A stretch of DNA of 64,000 nt, taken from contig NZ_JAAOWU010000019.1 of NCBI RefSeq assembly GCF_013778505.1, positions 48,718 through 112,717 on the forward strand, in the 5' to 3' direction. Below the pieces are notes generated by a model, which did no database searches, was not told where the DNA came from, and saw only the letters and a program-made list of their open reading frames with translations. Position 1 is the stretch's first letter. Each line of letters opens with the position of its first letter. Source of the stretch: Pseudomonas sivasensis. GTDB lineage: Bacteria; Pseudomonadota; Gammaproteobacteria; Pseudomonadales; Pseudomonadaceae. Shown here in pieces: positions 52,158-61,047 of the stretch. The position numbers and the translations under genes are program-made.

Positions 52158-53081
52158 CGCTTCGAGCGCACCGCGCAGGGTGACTTGCACATCCACTCGC
52201 GCAACGGGGTGCAAAGCGCATTGGTACTGCTGACAGGCGCAATGGCGTTCACCCTGCCACTGGCCTTCGTCGTGTTTTGGCTCACCGATAGCAGCTCGCA
52301 GTGGGCGGACATGGACCCGCTGACCTCGCTGCTGATCGTGCTCGGCCTGCTGCTCATTCCTGCCCTTGGCCTGCTGCTGATGGTGTACACCGGCATCCGC
52401 GAGAGCTTGTTGTTGTCGCGGGCTAACGGCGAAGGCAAGCGCCGCACTCGAAACTTTTTCGGTGGCCGCGAGCGTGTGCAGTCAACCTTCAGCATCGATA
52501 AAGTCCACCACCTCGAACTGCGCCGCCGTCCACAGGCAGAGCCGGCCAACACCCAGTTGTGGCTAGTGATGCGCGACGGCACCGAGCAGCGCTTGACCAC
52601 CGACAACGTGCCCGTGATACCGGGGAGCACACGCACCGATATGTGGCTGCGAGAACTGGCTGACTATCTGAACGTGGCCGTGCCCACTGAGGTGCACGTT
52701 GGGTCGGCGGCCGCGGCGCCCTACAGGCCTGAGCCATCACCGGCGAAGGTGGCCCGGCGGCGCAAATCCGAGGGGCCGGCACCCGTGGCTGAGTCCACCG
52801 ACAAACTCGGCAGGCCCGCACGCGCCCTGCTGTCCCTGCTGGGTGTTTTCCTGGCGGTGCTGGAGCTGACGCATGTGATCGCGTTGGTGCGCGCGCTGTT
52901 TACCGGGCGGCTGCGGGTCAGTGGCATTCGATCGGGTTCGACGAGCTTCTATTGGGCCGAGCAGCCGCTGGTGTTTTCATTCAATGTGCTGGTGGGTGTC
53001 GCCGAGGTGCTGATTATCGGCGTGATCGCCTGGGGGTGTTTGCGTACGGCGATTCTGGGGCGGCTGAAATCCAACTCGTGA
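52146..53081 (+). CDS. unknown membrane protein with four helices
   Basis: A 311-residue protein. Two helices lie near residues 24-46 and 57-82 (LLIVLGLLLIPALGLLLMVY), then a soluble basic region (about 90-215), then two helices near 220-245 and 275-305. The start is TTG at 52146, with AGGAG nine bases upstream, the only good start in the frame. I do not recognise the family. It is divergent from the small gene at 51.5 kb. Confidence 0.65.
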   Translation: MIGHRFERTAQGDLHIHSRNGVQSALVLLTGAMAFTLPLAFVVFWLTDSSSQWADMDPLTSLLIVLGLLLIPALGLLLMVYTGIRESLLLSRANGEGKRRTRNFFGGRERVQSTFSIDKVHHLELRRRPQAEPANTQLWLVMRDGTEQRLTTDNVPVIPGSTRTDMWLRELADYLNVAVPTEVHVGSAAAAPYRPEPSPAKVARRRKSEGPAPVAESTDKLGRPARALLSLLGVFLAVLELTHVIALVRALFTGRLRVSGIRSGSTSFYWAEQPLVFSFNVLVGVAEVLIIGVIAWGCLRTAILGRLKSNS

Positions 53082-53162
53082 AGGAGACCAATTGGGCACC
53101 GCGCCCGCGCACTGCTAATCTGCGGCCTTTGTGCCTGTAGCAAAAGGAAGGTTTACAGCGAC

Positions 53163-53858
53163 ATGGACATTCAACAAATCAAGCAACGCCTGGCCCGCCC
53201 CGCCGTGAAGTTCATGGCCGGTGGCTTTCGCCCTCTCGGCACCGATGAAGAAAGCTGGCTGGGGAATGTCTTCCTGTTCCGCCCGGATGAAGGCGTACCC
53301 ACCAATCAGGCCGGACAACCCTTGCTGCCCTACGCGCAGTTTTACCTGCCCGCCCTGCCCTTCAACAGCCCGCTGCTGGCGGGGGTTCGTGTGCTGACGG
53401 TGTTTATCTCGGACCCGTTTCCTGAAGACTTTGAGCCGATGGGAAATAACTGGGTGATCCGCGAATATGGTCCCGATGACGTATTGGTGCGCAAGGCGCT
53501 GCCGGTACCGGGCACATTTCTCAAACCTTTCCCGTTGAAGGCAGAAGCGGTGCCGGAGGACTTCCCACTGTGGGATGGCGGCGGTGTCCCCGCGGACCTT
53601 GAGCAAGCCATTCTCACGCTGGAGCGCGCCGGCGAGATACAGAGCTATTACGACTTGATCACCCATACTTACGAACACAAGATCGGCGGTTACCCCTCGT
53701 TCTGCCAGTCGGGGGTGGATCCGGGTGAAGGTTTCGAGTTTGTGTTCCAGATTTCGTCGGACCCCAAGATCAACCTCAACGTGATCGACAGTGGCAGCCT
53801 GATGTTCTGGAAGCACAACCAAACCGGGGAATGGGCGCTCTATTATGATTTTTACTAA
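53163..53858 (+). CDS. DUF1963 (YwqG-like) family protein
   Basis: A 231-residue soluble protein. It resembles the DUF1963/YwqG family in size and in the Pro/aromatic pattern (PLLPYAQFYLPALPF, KIGGYPSFCQSG, a late FEFVFQISSD). Family members often sit in toxin-immunity loci but have no proven activity. AAGGAAGG precedes the ATG. The SUKH-family gene follows 17 bases later, so they are co-transcribed. Confidence 0.7.
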   Translation: MDIQQIKQRLARPAVKFMAGGFRPLGTDEESWLGNVFLFRPDEGVPTNQAGQPLLPYAQFYLPALPFNSPLLAGVRVLTVFISDPFPEDFEPMGNNWVIREYGPDDVLVRKALPVPGTFLKPFPLKAEAVPEDFPLWDGGGVPADLEQAILTLERAGEIQSYYDLITHTYEHKIGGYPSFCQSGVDPGEGFEFVFQISSDPKINLNVIDSGSLMFWKHNQTGEWALYYDFY

Positions 53859-53875
53859 GGTGCTGGGAGCCCCGA

Positions 53876-54499
53876 ATGACTGACTACCGTGGATTGATCT
53901 TCGACGACACCCGAGAAAGCGCATCCGACCACGCCCTCGCGCAATTGGAAGCCACTCTAGGCGCCCGCCTGCCGGACGATTACCGGCAGTTTCTCAAGAC
54001 CTGCAACGGCGCCACCGTGGAATACGACGTGTTGGCGACCATGAGCAATGGCGATAAAGAGCTGCTGAGTTTCTTGCTGTATGGCCTGGACCCCAGCGAC
54101 CAGTATGAATCCAACCCCTTTGAACTGGAGCAACTGCGCAAGCAACCTGGCTTCCCCGCGACAGGGTTATTGCCGATCGGCCGCGATGGCGGCGCCAGCG
54201 TGCTGTTACTTGACCTGCGCGAGGGGCGCCAGGATGTGGGGGCGATGGTCGCAGGTTTGCCTGCCTGGACGGGTCGTCGCCAGCAAGGCGATGAGTACGT
54301 GGTGCTGGCGGACTCGTTCAATGCCTACCTGGACTTGCTGCACGTGTCGCAGGAACGGATCGCGGAGCACATCAATCACTTCGTCATCAGCGACGACACC
54401 ATTGACGCGACGCTGACGTGGCTGGATCAAAGCAGTCCCGGTTGGCGGGAGCGCTATCGGGACCTGTGGAATGCGCGGGTGGTGGACAGGCCTATTTGA
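53876..54499 (+). CDS. SMI1/KNR4 (SUKH) family protein, immunity-like
   Basis: A 207-residue protein with the SUKH opening: an N-terminal acidic region, then LGARLPDDYRQFLKTCNGA (residues 29-46), then GLLPIGRDGGASVLLLDL. SUKH proteins commonly act as immunity proteins against secreted toxins. No toxin gene is adjacent. GGGAG precedes the ATG. It pairs with the DUF1963 gene upstream. Confidence 0.8.
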   Translation: MTDYRGLIFDDTRESASDHALAQLEATLGARLPDDYRQFLKTCNGATVEYDVLATMSNGDKELLSFLLYGLDPSDQYESNPFELEQLRKQPGFPATGLLPIGRDGGASVLLLDLREGRQDVGAMVAGLPAWTGRRQQGDEYVVLADSFNAYLDLLHVSQERIAEHINHFVISDDTIDATLTWLDQSSPGWRERYRDLWNARVVDRPI

Positions 54500-54507
54500 A
54501 GCCGGTG

Positions 54508-55068
54508 TCAGGGCGTCGCGCATTGTGCTGGCTGGAGGAAGTCTTTCAGCGCTGCCTGATACAGCGTGAGTGGCTGGTCCCGGGTATCGAGCATGGCAAA
54601 TGGAATCGCGGTGATATGTGAAAACGTCTGGGCACTGATTGAATAGGTTTTCTGCCTGCACACGCCGTGATTGCCATTGAGCATGAACTGAAACGTGAAC
54701 AGTGTAGGCCGGGTACACCAGCTGGGAATCAAGCCAAGACTCAAGCCCGTCAGGTACTCCTGCGGACACGCGCCGCCCGATGAAAACTCCGAGATTTTTA
54801 TGGCTAATACAGGGCGCGACGACGCGAGCGGTGCTGAGCTGATGTCTTGCGCCGCCGGGATTATTTCTTGTGTGGCCTGGTAGGCGCGCTTGCCGAAGCG
54901 GCTGTCCTTCCAGGGCGCGTCAACTTCATAAGTGAAGCTTGGGATGCTTTCGGTTTTGGCGGCGTCAACGCCGTCGTTGATGATTGGCCTGGACGCGTAG
55001 GTGGTGCATCCGGCGCCGGATATCGCCATGGTGAGAAGCATCAGACTGTTAACGAGTGCGCCACGCAT
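54508..55068 (-). CDS. lipoprotein of unknown function
   Basis: A 186-residue protein with a lipoprotein signal peptide (MRGALVNSLMLLTMAISGAGC, lipobox SGAGC, Cys at 21) and four more Cys. The start at 55068 follows AGGG; the longer frame to 55110 would hide the signal. It lies convergent to the SUKH gene with eight bases between the stops. Its upstream side abuts the B3/B4 repeat cluster. Confidence 0.7.
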   Translation of the reverse strand: MRGALVNSLMLLTMAISGAGCTTYASRPIINDGVDAAKTESIPSFTYEVDAPWKDSRFGKRAYQATQEIIPAAQDISSAPLASSRPVLAIKISEFSSGGACPQEYLTGLSLGLIPSWCTRPTLFTFQFMLNGNHGVCRQKTYSISAQTFSHITAIPFAMLDTRDQPLTLYQAALKDFLQPAQCATP

Positions 55069-55150
55069 CTTGGGTTTTCCCTGGCTATGAATTGGGCCGA
55101 CTTCATCCAAGTCGGTCAGGAGGGTGAGCGGGCTCTCCTGTGATGTGCAG

Positions 55151-55174
55151 GCTTCTTGTAGTGAGCGGGCTTCT
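55151..55174. repeat. tip-unit copies left of B3
   Basis: GCTTCTTGTAGTGAGCGG followed by GCTTCTTGTGGTGAGCGG (running into the tip of B3): two successive 18-mers repeating the element's tip in the same orientation. Confidence 0.8.
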
Positions 55175-55308
55175 TGTGGTGAGCGGGCTTGCCCCGCGCT
55201 GGGCTGCGAAGCAGCCCCAATAAGGCCACCCCAATTTCTCAGAAAAACCGCAGTGCCTGGTTTTAGGGCTGCTTCGCAGCCCAGCGCGGGGCAAGCCCGC
55301 TCACCACA
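55175..55308. repeat. 134-bp palindromic element B3 (pair 2, left)
   Basis: Arms 55175-55217 and 55266-55308 are perfect reverse complements over 43 bases, with a 48-nt loop of the AATAAGGCC type. This is the most perfect copy. Confidence 0.97.
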
Positions 55309-55414
55309 GAAAGCATACTCAACACAAAAAAACCCAAGCGACTCACGGTAAGCAGACTTTCCTGTGGTGAACAGGCTTCTGTGGTGAACAGGCTTCTGTG
55401 ATGAGAGGGCTTCT
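55309..55414. repeat. array between B3 and B4
   Basis: Right-flank unit GAAAGCATACTCAACACA, then a copy of the segment found at the end of the gene at 55688 (AACCCAAGCGACTCACG), then left-flank units TGTGGTGAACAGGCTTC twice and TGTGATGAGAGGGCTTC, which lead into B4. Confidence 0.85.
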
Positions 55415-55548
55415 TGTGGTGAGCGGGCTTGCCCCGCGCTGGGCTGCGAAGCGGCCCCAATAAGGTCACCCCAACTTCTCAGAAAAACCGCAGTGCCTGG
55501 TTTTAGGGCTGCTTCGCAGCCCAGCGCGGGGCAAGCCCGCTCACCACA
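55415..55548. repeat. 134-bp palindromic element B4 (pair 2, right)
   Basis: Same orientation and loop as B3, offset 240 bases. Arms differ from perfect pairing at one position. Confidence 0.96.
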
Positions 55549-55692
55549 GAGAGCCTACTCAACACACGAAGTTCGCTCACCACAGAGAGCCTACTCAACA
55601 CACAAAGTTCGATCACCACAGAAAGCCCGTTTACCATGAGAGATCAGCGCACCAAAAAAGCACCTCACCAAAAAAACCCCAAGCGACTCACG
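55549..55692. repeat. 18-nt array, right flank of B4, running into a gene end
   Basis: Units in exact register: GAGAGCCTACTCAACACA, CGAAGTTCGCTCACCACA, GAGAGCCTACTCAACACA, CAAAGTTCGATCACCACA, GAAAGCCCGTTTACCATG, then three looser ones to 55692. The first two alternate as a 36-nt double unit. The last unit contains the stop codon (55688-55690) of the minus-strand gene. Confidence 0.85.
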
Positions 55693-56416
55693 CCTGCGCA
55701 CTGAACCGCTGCGCCGCACGCCGCTCATACATCGCCGCTTCCGTCTGCTGAGTCGCCCGCTCACCCTTATAGGCCAACTGCGTCAAAAACTTCGCATCCC
55801 TGAACTCTGCAGGGACCATGCTATGCGTGTCTTTGAACAGCGGCGCCAAATCAAGGGAGCTGGCGAAGTTTTCCTGGGTCAGGCTGTAGTAACCCATGAT
55901 GCTGCCGGACCAGGGCGAGCTGGCGTCTGTCATGTCGATGGCAGCATCTCGGTAGGCGACGGCTGCGGTTTTGAGACCCAGGGATTTGTTGAGCAGATCC
56001 GTGAGCCGCTGGGTGTCCGAGCTGTTGAGCTGGCCGGCGGTATTGAGCACTTTCAGACTGCCGTCAGCGTCGACGGTGAAGCCGTATTTTTTGCTGGCAA
56101 GGTCGGGGGCTGTAGTCGACAGAGTTGACTGGAAGGCCTGGAAAGAGGCTTTCAACGTGTTGTGCGCACCTTTGAAGATTTCGGCGAACCGAGGGTACTC
56201 CGGCGATTCAGAGCGACCCACCCAGACGTCGACGACCTCCAGTGGTTTCGACGTGGTGCTGGTGTCTTCACTGGGATGGTAGATGGCGGCTGGCGCGGCG
56301 TTTGCCAGGGCTTCCTTGGCGACATCCGTCAGCGGCTGGGGCGTAAGCGTCTGGTTGGAAGGCGCAAGGGTGACATTGGCCGGCGAGGGATAGGCGGAAC
56401 TGACGGAGAGAGCCAT
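55688..56416 (-). CDS. unknown Ser/Thr/Pro-led soluble protein
   Basis: A 242-residue protein I cannot assign. The N-terminal 50 residues are rich in Ser, Thr, Pro and Ala with no signal peptide or membrane helix. The centre contains KYGFTVDADGSLKVLN and a helical LTDLLNKSLGL. The C-terminus is Arg/Ala/Gln-rich. This layout recalls proteins exported by type III-like systems, but no secretion or chaperone gene is nearby. The Shine-Dalgarno is weak. Its stop codon lies inside the 18-nt repeat array. Confidence 0.6.
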   Translation of the reverse strand: MALSVSSAYPSPANVTLAPSNQTLTPQPLTDVAKEALANAAPAAIYHPSEDTSTTSKPLEVVDVWVGRSESPEYPRFAEIFKGAHNTLKASFQAFQSTLSTTAPDLASKKYGFTVDADGSLKVLNTAGQLNSSDTQRLTDLLNKSLGLKTAAVAYRDAAIDMTDASSPWSGSIMGYYSLTQENFASSLDLAPLFKDTHSMVPAEFRDAKFLTQLAYKGERATQQTEAAMYERRAAQRFSAQA

Positions 56417-56490
56417 TTAATCGGTCCATGATTGGCGGGTTCCTCAAGGTTATCGACGGTGCTGGAGCAACCTTTAGCTCAGTGACCCGC

Positions 56491-57348
56491 CTAGCCTCTC
56501 AGCGCACTGATGATGAACGCGTGAAGACTATTGACGGCGTTGGCCCCGCGAGAAGCTCGGCTGCGCAAGATCGAAACTTCCATCGGCGCAATGTTCCCCA
56601 CCCCCTGCTCACTGCCCAAGACCTGCAGCGATGCCGGCACGCTGCACTGAGTGATCGCGGCAATTGCCAGTCCACCTTCGACGGCGGCCACTTGGCCAGC
56701 GAGGCTTGAGCTGTTGTAGACCACTTTGAATTGGCGGCCCTGGCGGGTCAGTGAGTCGACCGCATAACGCCGAGCCAGACTTTCACTTTCGTAAACAGCG
56801 ATAGGCACCGGCTCTCGACGCCACAGTTCGAACTGCGGTGAGCCCACCCACACCATGGGTTCTTTGAACAGAAACGTGCCGCTTTGCGGCGAGTCCCTGG
56901 ACACCAGTGCAAGGTCAAGATCGCCGCTTCGCACACGCGGGATCAAGGTGGTCGACTGCTCACAGGTCAGCTCTATGTCCACGCCTGCGTAGCGCGGTGC
57001 AAAGCGCTTGAGCAGCGGCGTGAGGTACTTGGCCGCGTAGTCCTCGGCGACGCCCAGGCGGATGCGACCGGTCAATGCTTCCCCATGAAAAGCCGCCTGG
57101 GTTTCAGCATGCAGGGCGAGCAGGCGGCGGGCATAGCCCAGCAGCGTCTGGCCATCAGCGGTCAGTTGCAGGTGGCGCGGACCACGGTTCAACAGTTGCC
57201 GTCCAAGCGCGGCTTCAAGCTTTTTCATCTGCATGCTGACGGCGGACTGGGATCGGTTCACCTCGTGCGCAGCACCCGACAGTGAACCAGCATCCACCAC
57301 AGCCACGAAGCACTTGAGCCAATCAATCTGCAGATCGCTGGCGAGCAT
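56491..57348 (-). CDS. LysR family regulator divergent from a LysE exporter
   Basis: A 285-residue LysR protein with helix-turn-helix in residues 8-65 (FVAVVDAGSLSGAAHEVNRS). The start at 57348 follows GAGGTAGCC; a longer frame to 57462 is rejected because it overlaps the divergent gene. It faces a LysE-type exporter 112 bases away and probably controls it. Confidence 0.88.
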   Translation of the reverse strand: MLASDLQIDWLKCFVAVVDAGSLSGAAHEVNRSQSAVSMQMKKLEAALGRQLLNRGPRHLQLTADGQTLLGYARRLLALHAETQAAFHGEALTGRIRLGVAEDYAAKYLTPLLKRFAPRYAGVDIELTCEQSTTLIPRVRSGDLDLALVSRDSPQSGTFLFKEPMVWVGSPQFELWRREPVPIAVYESESLARRYAVDSLTRQGRQFKVVYNSSSLAGQVAAVEGGLAIAAITQCSVPASLQVLGSEQGVGNIAPMEVSILRSRASRGANAVNSLHAFIISALRG

Positions 57349-57460
57349 GGGGCTACCTCTATGCGTTAATCGAATGACTGCGATGTGAATTATGCGCTTT
57401 TCAGGATAACCGCCCAGCCCTAATGATGATTCGCCTGAATCACCACTGCGGGATTTGAAC

Positions 57461-58069
57461 ATGCCATTCGAGACCTGGTTGCTCTATGTGTTTACCTGCT
57501 GCGGTATCGCAGTCGTGCCGGGGCCCAATGCGTTATTGGTGCTGACCCATGGTGCCATTCACGGGCGCCGCAAAACGCTGTTCACCATCACCGGCGGAGT
57601 GCTCGGTTTTGCGGTGGTGCTTTCGTTTTGCGCGCTGGGCCTGGGCGCACTGATTCAGGCGTCGTCCGCGTGGTTCAACGCGCTGAAGGTGGCCGGGGGG
57701 CTGTACCTGATCTGGCTGGGCTTCGGACTGTGGCGGGCTGCGCCGATGACGCTTGAGACTGCCGATACGGCTGGCTTCAGCGGTTGGTCACTGTTGCGCC
57801 AAGGCCTGGTATCGGCCCTTTCAAATCCCAAGGCGTTGCTGCTGTTTACCGCGTTTATCCCACCGTTCCTGGATCCGCACAGGAGCCTGATCGCCCAGAC
57901 GGCTGCCATCGCACTGACCTACGCCGGGGTGGAGTTTGTGGTTGAGTATCTGGTCGCCAGCGCGGCGCACCGGATCAGGCCTTGGTTGGCGAGGACCGGG
58001 CGCCGGTTCAATAAAGTCTGTGGTGGTTTTTTTGTGCTGTTTGGCTTGGCGCTCCCCATTCGTGCCTGA
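57461..58069 (+). CDS. LysE/RhtB family amino acid exporter
   Basis: A 202-residue inner-membrane protein with six hydrophobic segments. The family motif is VVPGPNALLVLTHGAIHGRR (about residues 17-36), followed by GGLYLIWLGFGLWR and the NPKALLLFTAFIPPF helix. These proteins export amino acids or homoserine lactones. The start at ATG 57461 is chosen over TTG 57455. The divergent LysR gene is the likely regulator. Confidence 0.9.
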   Translation: MPFETWLLYVFTCCGIAVVPGPNALLVLTHGAIHGRRKTLFTITGGVLGFAVVLSFCALGLGALIQASSAWFNALKVAGGLYLIWLGFGLWRAAPMTLETADTAGFSGWSLLRQGLVSALSNPKALLLFTAFIPPFLDPHRSLIAQTAAIALTYAGVEFVVEYLVASAAHRIRPWLARTGRRFNKVCGGFFVLFGLALPIRA

Positions 58070-58160
58070 CAGCTTCATGGTTGCCCTTGCAGGATCGTAC
58101 AAGCCCACTGACCCGCAACGTGAGTAGCCTTGGATCTCCCACCCCACCCGAGGATCCACC

Positions 58161-58526
58161 ATGGCCCAGCACCCGGTAAATCTCACCCAAAAAGCCTCGC
58201 TCATCGATCAACTGTGGAGCCCGCGAGTGGTCGCGCAAATGAACGACTACCAGTTCAAGGTCGTGCGGATCGAAGGCGAATTCATCTGGCACTCGCATCC
58301 GGAAACCGATGAGGCCTTTCTGGTGCTTGAAGGCACTTTGCGTATCGACCTCCCGGACGGCCCGGTGTATGTGGCTCCGGGCGAGCTGTACGTGGTGCCG
58401 CGTGGCGTCGAACACAGGACGGCGGCCGACGGCGAAGCCAAGCTGATGATGATCGAACCACGCGGCATCCTGAACACCGGGCATGAAGGGGGTGAGCGCA
58501 CTGCCGAGAATGATCAGTGGATCTGA
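58161..58526 (+). CDS. small cupin domain protein
   Basis: A 121-residue single cupin. The metal-binding set is H44, H46, E51 and H85 (FIWHSHPETDEAF and later PRGVEHRT). It may be an enzyme or a small-molecule binder; the function is unknown. It overlaps the convergent gene at 58514 by 13 bases at the stops. Confidence 0.8.
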   Translation: MAQHPVNLTQKASLIDQLWSPRVVAQMNDYQFKVVRIEGEFIWHSHPETDEAFLVLEGTLRIDLPDGPVYVAPGELYVVPRGVEHRTAADGEAKLMMIEPRGILNTGHEGGERTAENDQWI

Positions 58527-58822
58527 AACGTCGCGGCCCCCAGCAACCCCAGCAGCTCATTCACCAACTCAACCGCCTCCTGCTGATAGCCTTCACGCCA
58601 GCGCGCCGACCAATCATTCGGTCGGCCGTCTTCTTCCCACTCAGATAACGCCAGGCCGTTGACGATTTCCAGCTCAAACCACTGGCGTTGCCAAGCGTCA
58701 GCGTCGGTGACCAGGGTGATGTCCTGCCACAGAAACTCGGTATGGGCGACAAAACGACTCCAGCGGAACAGGTCCTCGGTGGCCTGCTCTGCGAGTAGGA
58801 TCAGTTGGGCTTTTTGGTCCAT
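58514..58822 (-). CDS. small hypothetical protein
   Basis: A 102-residue soluble acidic protein rich in Trp, Glu and Leu (for example WSARWREGYQQEAVELV). It has no signal or membrane segment. It overlaps the cupin gene tail-to-tail and follows the lipoprotein gene by six bases, so it is probably co-transcribed with it. The function is unknown. Confidence 0.6.
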   Translation of the reverse strand: MDQKAQLILLAEQATEDLFRWSRFVAHTEFLWQDITLVTDADAWQRQWFELEIVNGLALSEWEEDGRPNDWSARWREGYQQEAVELVNELLGLLGAATFQIH

Positions 58823-58828
58823 TGCGGG

Positions 58829-59197
58829 TTATTTGTCCTTGATCTCTTCCAGCCGTCCGCCGCAGGCGATGAACTTGTCGGTATAGCCTTCACGACAGGT
58901 GTTGCTCTGCACTGACGCCACGCCGCTCGGCTTCAAACCGGAGCACGGATCGGGGTTCGAGGCGCTCGACGAAAATTGATGAGTGCACGTTTGGTAGCTG
59001 TTTCTTTGCGCCTCATCCAACACGCGCTGGCCCTCGGCGCTGTCTTTTGCGCGCTGTTCGCAGGCGTTGACGTTGGCATCCAGTTCGGCCACGCACTGCT
59101 GGCCCTGTGGGGTTTCAGGGTGGATGTAGCGGTACTGCGTGCAAGCGCCGAGGAGGAGAAAGGCAAGTGCGGCAAAAGCTTTGGTCACGGATTCCAT
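58829..59197 (-). CDS. small Cys-containing lipoprotein
   Basis: A 122-residue protein with a lipoprotein signal (MESVTKAFAALAFLLLGAC, lipobox LGAC, Cys at 19) and seven further Cys in the mature part, paired in short spacings. Likely disulfide-rich and envelope-bound. The function is unknown. The next gene on this strand starts six bases later. Confidence 0.75.
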   Translation of the reverse strand: MESVTKAFAALAFLLLGACTQYRYIHPETPQGQQCVAELDANVNACEQRAKDSAEGQRVLDEAQRNSYQTCTHQFSSSASNPDPCSGLKPSGVASVQSNTCREGYTDKFIACGGRLEEIKDK

Positions 59198-59298
59198 ATC
59201 CTTCAGGCGTGAATGTCGCGAGGTTGGACGTGGAAAAGGGCCCTAGGTTCTGCCATTGTCGCGCCGTTGTTTGTTTTTCCTGCACCCCCGGAGCCCTT

Positions 59299-59652
59299 AT
59301 GCCACCGACCAAACGCGACAGCGCCCGCATTGAGCGCCGACTCGTCGCCACCCTGACCGACGCCTGCGAAACCGCCAAAGCCGAAATCCCCGGCTTCGAA
59401 TGGTTGACCCACACTGTCGATTACACAGCCTTTCCCCAAAGCCTGCAGGTGATCTGGGTGTTCGATACGCACGCCAACAAGGACCACGCCCTTGCGACCG
59501 GTGTCGACCAGCGCATGCGTGAATTGACCGCTGCGGCGCTGGATGACGCCGAGGTAGCGCCCGTACAGGTTGACCGCTGTGTGCGTTTTGACTCTGAAGA
59601 GGAATGCCAGCGCCAGCACGGTGGCGATTGGCGTGTGCGCCTGCAACGCTAG
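59299..59652 (+). CDS. hypothetical protein
   Basis: A 117-residue soluble protein opening MPPTKRDSARIERRLVATLT. The start at 59299 follows GGAG; the longer frame to 59107 overlaps the divergent lipoprotein and is rejected. No motif is recognised with confidence. It lies divergent from the lipoprotein gene. Confidence 0.65.
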   Translation: MPPTKRDSARIERRLVATLTDACETAKAEIPGFEWLTHTVDYTAFPQSLQVIWVFDTHANKDHALATGVDQRMRELTAAALDDAEVAPVQVDRCVRFDSEEECQRQHGGDWRVRLQR

Positions 59653-59713
59653 TGGCTGCCTCGTAATCTCTGGATAATGCCCTCCTCCCGCCCCGATACG
59701 GAAATCCCGCTCA

Positions 59714-60958
59714 ATGAAGTCGCCCGCCCTGCTTCTCGCTTCTGCCCTCTTGCTGCCCGCCATCGCCCACGCCGACGACGCCGCATTGACCGAGACGCTC
59801 AAGGCCTTCACGCGCTGCGACGCGACCTTCTTCAGCAGCCTGAACACGCACCGCGCCGCGTGGCAGGCCTATGCGCCGCTCAAGCAGGACAAGGACTTCA
59901 CCTGGATCGCCGTTAAAAACCGTGCCGACCGCCAAGCCAATCAGGTGCCCGTCAGCGCGCCGCCCATCGCAGGCCTGAAGCTGTTGTCGTACGCCGACGA
60001 GGCCGCCGACCTCGATCAGTTGGGACGCTACTATTACTGGGGTTTTGTCGTGCAAGGCGGTGTGGACGAGGTGGCCCAGCACCTGGCACCACTGCTGGAC
60101 GTGCCCGCGCGGCTGCAAAAAATCGACGGGTCTTATATTCGCAGTGAACTCAAGGTCGGCGACCGCTGGCAGGCGATCAAACCGCAACCGGGTAAGGCAC
60201 CGGGCACACGCAACGTTGAGCGCGTGCTGATCGTCGAACCCGATGGCGAGCAAACACGCGTCAGTTGCTCGGTACAGGGCGGCGTCGATGCTGCGCTGCT
60301 GGCCTGGCTGCGGCCGGACATTGCACCGGTTGACTACCCGCGTACCGTTGTAGAAACCAGCATCAACGATGTCGACGTACCTGCCAGCGTGCTCCAACGC
60401 CTTGATTCACCGCTGTTGCAGCCGAAATTCAAGAGGTTGAGCTACTCCTACCTGTCCAAGAAAGGCGACGGCAGCCAGGACAGCCCGACTTCGGTCACCT
60501 TCACCGCCGACGGCGGCTTGCTGAAGAAGAATGAGGTGTACGGCAACGCCTTCAACGTCGATCGACTGGTGCTCGCCGACTTGATCCAGTTGAAGTCGAA
60601 GATGAACGGCGTCGGCGATGGGCGAGTGCTGCAAACCCTCGCAGTCGAGTTGAAAGTGCCGAGCAGTTGGGCCCCTGGCCAGATCTTGCGCGCAGACATG
60701 CAGATGCTGAACGTCCCCGCCAAGCCCACCGACACCCCCACCGACACCTCATTGATCTGCAAGGTGGGTGAGCGCTTCCCGGCGCGCCAGGTGTTTGCCT
60801 CCTTGACCGGCGACGCCATCAAGCTTGAGTGCGACCAGGGCGACTACAAGACCTCGCGTGCGTTTATCGAGGACTTGGGCGTGGCCCTGACGCTGGAGTC
60901 GACGTCGAGCCAGTTCCACTACGTGAATCAATACACCGCGCTGGATGTCGTGCGCTGA
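59714..60958 (+). CDS. periplasmic protein of unknown function
   Basis: A 414-residue protein with a Sec signal peptide (MKSPALLLASALLLPAIAHA, cleavage after residue 20) and no other membrane segment. Two Cys pairs are spread across the mature part. No family is recognised. It lies 61 bases after the small gene at 59.3 kb. Confidence 0.65.
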   Translation: MKSPALLLASALLLPAIAHADDAALTETLKAFTRCDATFFSSLNTHRAAWQAYAPLKQDKDFTWIAVKNRADRQANQVPVSAPPIAGLKLLSYADEAADLDQLGRYYYWGFVVQGGVDEVAQHLAPLLDVPARLQKIDGSYIRSELKVGDRWQAIKPQPGKAPGTRNVERVLIVEPDGEQTRVSCSVQGGVDAALLAWLRPDIAPVDYPRTVVETSINDVDVPASVLQRLDSPLLQPKFKRLSYSYLSKKGDGSQDSPTSVTFTADGGLLKKNEVYGNAFNVDRLVLADLIQLKSKMNGVGDGRVLQTLAVELKVPSSWAPGQILRADMQMLNVPAKPTDTPTDTSLICKVGERFPARQVFASLTGDAIKLECDQGDYKTSRAFIEDLGVALTLESTSSQFHYVNQYTALDVVR

Positions 60959-61047
60959 TCAGCCCAACGCCAGGACGCTGGGATCTGGGGCACTCTGCGC
61001 CAGCCCAGCGGTCTGTTGATGCACACCCCCTGCCCCGTGGAGTTCCC

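Noticed and set aside
55103..55469. Frames across B3/B4
   Set aside because: Repeat-derived, as above; no ribosome-binding sites.
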